Both the position numbers and the translations under genes were made by a program. A stretch of 64,000 nucleotides of DNA from contig JAJTTP010000031.1 of assembly GCA_023313575.1 (NCBI GenBank), positions 1-64,000 of the forward strand, written 5' to 3'. The DNA comes from Eutypella sp. D-1. Lineage: Eukaryota; Ascomycota; Sordariomycetes; Xylariales; Diatrypaceae. The notes under the pieces were generated by a model. It made no database searches and was not told the DNA's origin. It was given only the letters and a program-made list of their open reading frames with translations. This document shows, in pieces, positions 56,019 through 64,000 of the stretch. Every line of letters starts with the position of its first letter. Positions within the stretch are counted from its first letter, which is position 1.

Positions 56019-59000
56019 GAAGTGGTAGGATCGGGTTGTGGTGATGGTAATGGTAATTAATGGTGGTAGTGGTGTGTGAGTAAGTGGTAGTGGCAAATGT
56101 GAGCTTCTTTCTTAGTCTTACAGCCTGGGAAGAGAATATCCAAAAGCGAGTAATCAGCAGCCAAGATGAATGTGTATGTGTGAACTAAGCCTTGGGCGGT
56201 TCAAATGGCACCTTATTTCCTCACTTCCTCTTATCCCGCTTCAAATATATTATAATATAGCAATAGTAAATCAAGACGGGGAATAAAGGAGGGTGGGCAT
56301 GGGCTGCAATATATCGTCTGATATTCTCGACCAAGACCAGGGCGGGACTAGGAGCAGCGGACGTGCACCGAGAACAGCTTTCTGTTTTCATCCAAGATTT
56401 AAAGCACTAGGGCGGATTTTCCATGCGCAAGTAGGCGGGCAGGCGGGCAAGGTAGGAAAGGATACTGTTCCTGGATGGGTGTGGAGATTTCAGTCCAGTC
56501 TGTCCAACGATGACGGTGGCATAATATTGGAGATCTCTAGGAAATGGGCTAATGACCGTCTGCCGATATGAAAAAGAAGTACGGGATGGTAGCCGGACAC
56601 TATGATGCAACTGGCAGGGACAGCCTAGTGAGGTGAATCTTTGACAGACATGAGCTCGGAAAGCTCGAGGGACGTATGGGTACGGGTACGGGTACGGGGG
56701 TAAGGGTAAGGGTATGGATGGGTACGGGCAATGGATGTGTACCTTTCTATCTATCTCTTCTGATCCTGGTCAGGCTATTATGGTTCCAACAACGATACAA
56801 GAAAGTTATTTGTAGCTAATTAATCTAGGGCCTGGAGCAACTCAAGAGATACATAGCCCATATCTACATATGTGCAGGGCCAAAGGTGACAAGGAGGTGG
56901 GTAGACAAGTAAGGGAGATGCTTCAATGCAGCTGGGTGACAAAACAAATATCCCCGAACGGAGAATAAAAGGTGCTTGCGAGGAGATGAGCCTTACCATG
57001 CAGTCGGGCAGTTGTCTCCAGACAGACAGAGCATGACCAGCGAATTATAGAGGCAGCTCCACATGGGACTGACAGGTTGTTGTAGTAGCAGCTAGTAGCG
57101 AGGCCCCCTGGTTAACTGTCAACTCTTTCATCGCCAAAACAAGCCAGGACAAGGGACCAGGGCGATTGGGAGAACCTCTTGGCCCTTGGAACCGTTTAGC
57201 TAGCAGGCTTTGTAGATGGCGGGTCGACATGGGGTCTTGGAGGCATGAAGGACAGGAAAGTACATGCTGCCGAGTCCCAGTCAGCCGCCAGTCAACCAGT
57301 GACATTTCGGATAGAGACTACCTACTGGGGACCGGAGACTAGGAGGAGACTGGTTCACTGGAGAGAACAGAGAGAGAGATTGGGGGTGAGGTGGACAAGC
57401 AGGAAACGCAGTGGGAGCATTGGGGACCTTGCCACCCACCGCTCCGCCGGAGGGATATATTTGAACTGGGGTGGCTATAATATGTCGACAAGGTACCACG
57501 ATCCTGGCCAAGAAACCTGGAACCCCCCCCCCATCCCCATAAGGCCACAAGGCCAAGGAAGGGGATCAAGACCAGAACTGTTTTGCAAGGTTTGGAGCAG
57601 CCACAGATTGCCGAAAGAATAAAAGCACGGGCAAGACGGGGGGATCTCTCAATAATATGTTTGACCCTCCCTTTTCCGATGGACTATCGTGAAGTTTATC
57701 TTGACCTACTGTGTAGGTAGGTTCCATAAGAGAAGCTAATCAGCACCTAACTAGCTAATTTACTGCCTATGTAGGTGGTCCGTCACCATCCCTCCACTCC
57801 AGTCTTCATTACGTGCTATGTAACGGTAGGTAAGGAATACGCAATGGGATATGAGGTCGTGCATACATGCTACATATTAGCCGTTGTTACCAGAAGCAGT
57901 GTTATCACGGGGAATGGTGAAGAGAAGAGACAAGGAGAGAAGACGGGAGCCAGCGTATGTACCTGGGTACCTATGTAGTGGTTAAGAGGGTACGAAGACG
58001 TATTGCGGTACGAGGTACATGATAGTATTCTTTTACAGTCTGGGCCACCTACTTACCTTAGGTAGGATACCTGATCAGGAACCTCTTTTTATGTACCTAG
58101 GTAGAGGTATGAAGTAGTGGGGACGGGGCTGATGACACACCATGATACCCAGTTTACCAGTTTACACTTAGAGTACAGGGATGTAGCTGTACCCAGTGTA
58201 GGTATCTCTGAAGTTTAAATGTGGGTAACCGTCAAGCCGGGTCGGGCATAATACATACCTCTGATACCTTTAAGTAGGCAGGGTTTCAAAGAGAAAATGG
58301 GAATTCAATTTGTAAACACTTTAGTAGCCTGCCTGGACAGCTTGATCACTATGTACATAATCACAGTAGAATATACCTACAGAATTCATAGTAAGTCAGT
58401 ACCTACTTTATAAACCCATACCGTATGTATCTGGCATATTCGGACCCTCTTCCTCCTCGACTCTGTGGACCATAGGTATGTTAACTATGGGTCCCCCAAC
58501 TTCAACAGCGAGATCCTTGCCGTCAAAATTTAGAGAGGAAAAAAGGTACTTAGTAGGGTGTGTATTGGCCTAATGGGTCTCTGGGTCCTTTGGTTCCTCT
58601 GGTTCCTCTCTCTATCCTTCCTAGCTTGCGAATCTTTTTTAATGCGAACCAGCGGAGAGCAGACATGCCCAGAGCGGAACCAGTGTCAAAATGTCAATGG
58701 CCCCGTGTGCCCGCGCCGCCCACTCCCCACTCCCTCTATGATCCCCTCTATAGATGTACTTCACTACCTCTATTACAGTACGTGGGTACTCGGTCAATGC
58801 CTCCAATGCCTCTAACGCCCGCCCACCCCGATCCGAGAGGCGGTCGCATTGAAGCCACCAGGGGACTTTGCATAAACAGAATGTTTCTGACAATTAAACC
58901 ATTGTTTATGCTTCGCGTAGCGATAGAAATAGAACATCCCGGCTCGTGTTTCTAGAATTTCGAATTCCGATTCTAGCGTTGAACGGACTTACCCAAGCTT

Positions 59001-62000
59001 GTTAAGTACATATTTAGGTACCTGTAATTAGATCTGTAAGCTACGCGACGCAACGCGCGCGCGAATATGTCTTATTAGCCCTGTCCTATAACTCAACCTA
59101 GTTAGGTAATGCTACTATAATGCCAAGATTTATCTACTGAATACCTATCCGTAGATAGATATGCTTAAAAAAGTTACCTAGCACTGCAGAAAACAGCTGC
59201 AAGCTCGGAGATTAATAACTCAACTTACCTAGATAGGAACAATATAGACTAATTTGGTCGAATGCCAATCACTACATTCCTACATAGGTAAGTACAACGT
59301 AGTCATAGGCTGATAGGTGCCATTGGTTTTCAAAAGGGTCTTTACTTACAACGTAGCAATGCCCATGTACGTAAATGCGCTTTATCGAGATTAGCAAAAG
59401 GGACACCATAAGCCTACTGCTTATATAATTTACACCTAGGTAGCTTAATATCTTTGAATCATGCATCCATGGATTCAGAGACTTCGGGATATAACCGAGT
59501 ACTATATTAAGCAACATTGGCTATTACCTACCTACATGATACCTAGCTATGCAACTGCGGCTGAATAAGTACTGAAGTATAGCTGTTAAGGAGCTTAGTG
59601 AGTTACCTAAGTAGGCAAGGCATTTACCCCACATATAACCGAAACTCAGATGCAAATTGATATTTACTATTACCTTTTTATACTGACATAAGTACCCGGT
59701 AGACCCTTTAAAGGGACCAGCCTTAAAGTTAAGGTTATTTTGAAGTACATAAGTACGGCATTTAATAGGTATATGTCTATCAATACGGTACGTACATACA
59801 TAGTAGTAGTAGTAGCGACTATAACGTTATAATTGAACAGAACTAGTAAGGTTTGAATTGTGTTACTTAACACTCTTGAGATCTTGGACATATTTTGATA
59901 CATAGACAGCCATACTGCACAATTACACATGCCTGACTAACTAACTACCAATTCAATAAATAGTTACCCATCAACTCGGAGCCTCTTGGCGAAACAGAGT
60001 TCTTACAGAAACGAACCCCTGGGCTCTGGGGCCTCCTTGATTCATTCCCGCTTCTAGAAGAAAAGCCCCTTAGGGCCTCAGACTCTTCCCTATTAGTTAT
60101 GCATCCCACATCCCAGTTAGTCTTTCAGCCCATTCCTCCCAGCCCAGCCCGTCTCCATGTCCCCGTCATCCCCTTGGCCGAACTTATGTGCATGATGTAT
60201 CCCGGCATCCTCATTTGGGCCTGTCAGTACCCAGTTTCCTGGGTGGCCCGCCACATGCAGGGAAACGTTGAAGTTGCATGCATCGCCTTTGCCGCCTCTG
60301 TGCGCCGCCGCCCAGGTCTTCTTTCGCGCCCGCCGCGCCGGGGGGTTACCTCGACCAGGGACAATGCCGTCATAGTCCCTTGTTCTCCTCGGCCACGATC
60401 CGCTCCCGCGATGCTGTGTAATGGCTTATACATGTGCCCATGTGCCCACCTCGCTTGGGAATCTCAAGGATCTAAGTGGTTCCCCTAGAGGAAGGTAATT
60501 ATCTATGACATTTATTAGTTGTATGCGGCCCGAATCGAGGCCCTATGCGACGTCAGACGTTACGCAGTACGGCGTACTGCGCAGTAAATCAAACGACGTT
60601 CAAAGCAGATGAAGTGCGATTCCGCAACCCATCACTCCCCATGGAAATCGCCCAGAGCCCTACATCAGGAACTACAGTAGGCGCTCGGGCTGCTTCGTTG
60701 CCATGTAATGCGTCTCGTCATAATAACGATGTCCGCGCGACTTCCGCACAGCATCTGCGCACTCTATCTATACCAGACGCCATACCAGGACCCCTAACTA
60801 GTTGACCCCATCCCCCCACCCCTCCTGATCTACACGGCCGAGCTCCGGTCAAGAAAAAGGGTCTCAGAGGAAAGCCTCGCCGCCCCACCCCACGTGCTGA
60901 CCAATATCGTACAAATCCCGTGGAAATCTCAGCCTCGACCACTTCATTGTGACAGGCAAATCCACCGGCGTACAACTTAATACCATCGGATTTAGTCATT
61001 CCCGAAAACAAGGAGCGGGAGCGTCCCGTTTACACAAGATGCCCGGGCGATACATCAAATACATTTATTATAGTACCCCATTGTTATCCCGCGGCTGTCC
61101 TGCATGTCTTTAAACTCTGTCTGGCGGGGTTTGATCACCTAACACGTACCCGTTCTCCGCCCTATTTCGTATTTCCGCTTGCCGAGGGAAAAAAAACTCA
61201 ACGAAGGGCCGGGATGGCCCGATTACTACGTCAACGTCCTGGCAGGATGTAGATTGGCCCGACGCGGTCGCGCCGAAAGCCTGAGAATTATGGCAGAATC
61301 ATAAAGCGGAGATATTGATAGGTCATTCTAGAAACTTAGAATGCATGCCTGCATTGTCTCGAACATCCAAATTGGCACGGCATGAAGTCGTCGACAAGTA
61401 TACCGGGGCCTAAGGTTTGGATATGCGCTGGATTCATGAATGTACCACAATTCGCTACCCTACATACCCAGGTAGGTAGTAATTTAGATTAGATCTCTGG
61501 GTCTTCAAAGCAACCCCTTGAAAGTGAGATAGATCACTGTCACTAAATACCCAAGTACCTACCTACCTAGGTGGGTAAGCACGCGCACACGCGTAGGGGA
61601 TGATTTCAGCCGCATTGCTACTGGCTACGCTTGCCCTGTCAGTCTATGCTTTTCAACTCTTACGACAACCATTGGCGACACAAGCCACATGTGAATACAT
61701 CGACATGCCCCTCCAACCCCCCCCCCCTAAACTCCATACAATCGGACTTTGTACGCATCGAAAGTAGATAGGTGGACATGCTGACTGCAGCGTGCATAAG
61801 ATCCTGCATAGCAAGCATGTACGGTCGAAATATACGGTGACACGAGATACCCCTACTCCATATCCCTACACACCTACGTTTACAAGTACACCAGCAACAC
61901 CAGCAACACAAGGACTTCCTCCTATGTCACTGCCCCTCTTGTAAATCGGTATGTATGTCTGGGGGGCCGGGAAAATTCTCCGCAATCAACATGGGGTCCA

Positions 62001-64000
62001 TTTTTACCTCTTCCCCTTCCTTAGCCGCCGAGGGAGATCCACAGCTGCACGATACTGCGCGAGCATCATGTTGACTCTGCCTGCCATGGTACTCCGTGTA
62101 CATCCGAAAATGATACGTATTAACCGAGGCAGCGATTGATTTTGACAAGAAACCTTATGTATGTTTTTAGCCAGACGAAGGCTGGGTGATATAGCGCAGA
62201 TCTATACATAGACACCGACTGACTACAAAGTAAGGGACCTGGGGTAGTCGGACATATTTGTCGATGCAAAGAGATGGCGCTAATGGGGCCACCTCGGCAG
62301 CTACTCAAGTATATCCGTAAGATGGAGATGGCGAATACTGGCGGAAAAGGCGCGTGACATAAGAAATCCATTGTTACTTCAAAGGTTTTTTTTTTCTCTC
62401 CCTAGGTACCTCTACTTGATATAAACCTACATACACTCAGTTGCCGTTCTACCGCATCGCATCGCATTCGGCCGGCGGCGCGCGCACAACTGCACCTCCA
62501 AAAAAGAAAGAAAGAAAAAACCACCGCCAAGTCCCCCATAACGGGTCCATGTCCCCACCGGCGCATGAATGCATAAAATTCGACAATTTCCTTTTCCCTC
62601 TTATGCCTCCATTACGACCTCAGTCCGCCTACTATGTACGGACGTTACGCGGAGTTGCTCCAAAAAGACCCAGAAGGAGAGAGAGGGCCGCTGAGGTAAC
62701 AAACAAGCCACAGACCGACAGATGTAGAAGACAGCTTGAAGAGCCAAGCGCATATTCGGCCGTCGCCATTACTTCGGCCTCTTTTTTATTTCTTTTCCCA
62801 CACACACACACTTGACCCTCTCTGCCATTGTTGCTCGCTCTCTCCTGTGCATGAACTTCAACTATACCCTTTCAGCCCCAGCTTTACGGGTAGTTGCTTT
62901 AGTCGTTAAATCTCCTCCGGGTTGACCCCAGAGGTGGTTACCTATCTAGGTTGGCGACCTCTTTTAGTAGTACTCAAGTAGGCATGGTGAGGGCTACAGA
63001 GGAGGTCGGATTACCAAACCAGTTAGATAGAAAGCCCATACCTAAGGTAACCTTACCTGCAACCTAAAGTATAACTTTTATTATACCTTACCTAGGTACC
63101 CGTTGCCAGCCAGCCTCGGAGGGGGGGTACCTGAGCGGAAAGGCAAAAACTTTATTTCGGCCGCAGTCATTCTCGCATTGCCGTGGCCAGCCTCACCTGA
63201 ATGCTCAGCTCCGAACCAATGCAACCGAAATAGGGAATTAACTACTGCCTAGACAGGTAATTGCCTAACTGGGCTTAAGTTGAAGGGGGGGGGGGGGTAG
63301 TACATAACAAAAAATCTGAAGGAATATATAAGAATGTAGATTGTTAAGAACAATTACCAAAAAGTCCAACCCCACACCCATCCCTGGGGCCATACATCCA
63401 TTATCCACACATCTACACATCCATCCACCCTCCTTCCGTTCCCCCTCCCCCTCCCCCTCCCTAGCCTGCATCGTGCTTCTGCTGTGCTTTCCATTGCCGC
63501 CGTTGGCCTTCCCACCCTATCCTACCTATCTAAAGCCTGAAGACGTACGTACCTTGCAAGAGGGTACATAAGGCTATCGACCATCCTGCGCTGCCAAAGT
63601 GGCGGTCGGGGAGAATTTAAAATATACCTATTATTTGATTATTAAATATTTTATATAAAAAATGATGAAAAAGTCCACGTGCGTGTCATGAGAGAAAGCG
63701 TGCATGCTAGCCAGCCAGCTAACCTTGCTTCCTTCTCTGGTCTGGTTAGGCAGGCAAGAAATTGATTTGACTAAAAACTCTTCCCTACTCGGCCTGCTTT
63801 GGTCAAGCTGGTCCTGCTTGCTGCCGTTGCCCGCCGCCGGGCATGCCGCAGCAAGATCTGGTAGTCGGTGAGACCCTATACTCGCAACCTAAGGGTTGCC
63901 TTTTCCTCTCTTTACTTTTTGTATATGATATGTAATACTACTCCTCTTGGGTGCATGACAGGCAGGCAGGCAGGCAATGTGGTATTTGTCTAGAGTAGGT
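56019..64000. other. Gene-poor right end of 8 kb
   Basis: No supportable gene on either strand. It is AT-rich between about 58950 and 59950. Many ACCTAGGT/TAGGTA motifs occur (57710-57780, 58040-58110, 59000-59640, 61465-61580, 62935-63110). G-runs lie at 63285-63297, and a TAG run at about 59801-59815. The last bases have CAGG/GGCA repeats (63958-63977). Confidence 0.45.
56677..56730 (+). repeat. GGGTA-type G-rich tandem array
   Basis: Repeated GGGTAC, then GGGTAA units, then GGGTAT/GGATGGGTACGGG. This resembles degenerate telomere-like or G-quadruplex-forming sequence but is not the TTAGGG telomere repeat. Confidence 0.6.

Noticed and set aside
56677..56730. Telomere end
   Set aside because: Units are GGGTAC/GGGTAA rather than TTAGGG, few in number, and internal to unique sequence.
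60099..60488. 129-codon plus-strand frame
   Set aside because: No domain and patchy Cys/Met/Pro composition. It lies in a gene desert and was judged to be chance.

Overview
This is nuclear DNA of a filamentous ascomycete (Pezizomycotina, probably Sordariomycetes). Genes sit on both strands. They carry many short introns (about 50-240 nt) with GTRNGT donors and CAG/TAG acceptors, long untranslated spacers, and fungal families such as an HRI1 protein, a MAL-type permease with its maltase, a T1-type RNase, an LPMO-like protein and the ribosomal proteins uS11 and uL30. The species cannot be named from the sequence. Most gene models were built by joining open frames across splice sites. In every case the exon phases closed and the summed coding length was divisible by three.

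Left part (1-10.6 kb): a 5'-truncated kinase-like gene; a five-exon short-chain dehydrogenase related to norsolorinic acid ketoreductase; just downstream a decayed fragment of the acyl-carrier end of a polyketide synthase; an F-box gene; a small hypothetical gene; HRI1; and a large membrane/coiled-coil proline-rich protein. The stretch 10.6-14.4 kb has no supportable gene.

Middle (14.4-29.1 kb): a divergent maltose-utilisation pair (MAL-type permease on minus, GH13 alpha-glucosidase on plus) sharing a 1.2 kb promoter; a secreted guanyl-specific RNase; a gene that joins an alpha/beta-hydrolase to a phosphatase domain resembling the cysteine-type mRNA-capping RNA triphosphatase; and a mitochondrial complex I assembly factor (NDUFAF3-like).

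Centre-right (30.1-46.6 kb): divergent ribosomal genes uS11 (RPS14) and uL30 (RPL7) share a 642 bp promoter. Intron 2 of RPL7 carries a probable C/D-box snoRNA with a 14-nt guide against 25S rRNA. Then come mitochondrial ISA2, an Mpv17/PMP22-family membrane protein, a small secreted copper-oxygenase-like protein, and a ketopantoate-reductase-family protein.

Right part (46.6-64 kb): mostly gene-poor. The only supported gene is a two-SANT/Myb protein at 54.7-55.6 kb, whose reading frame continues upstream of its first ATG. Spacers throughout, and especially at the right end, are seeded with a short palindromic CCTAGG/TAGGTA motif.
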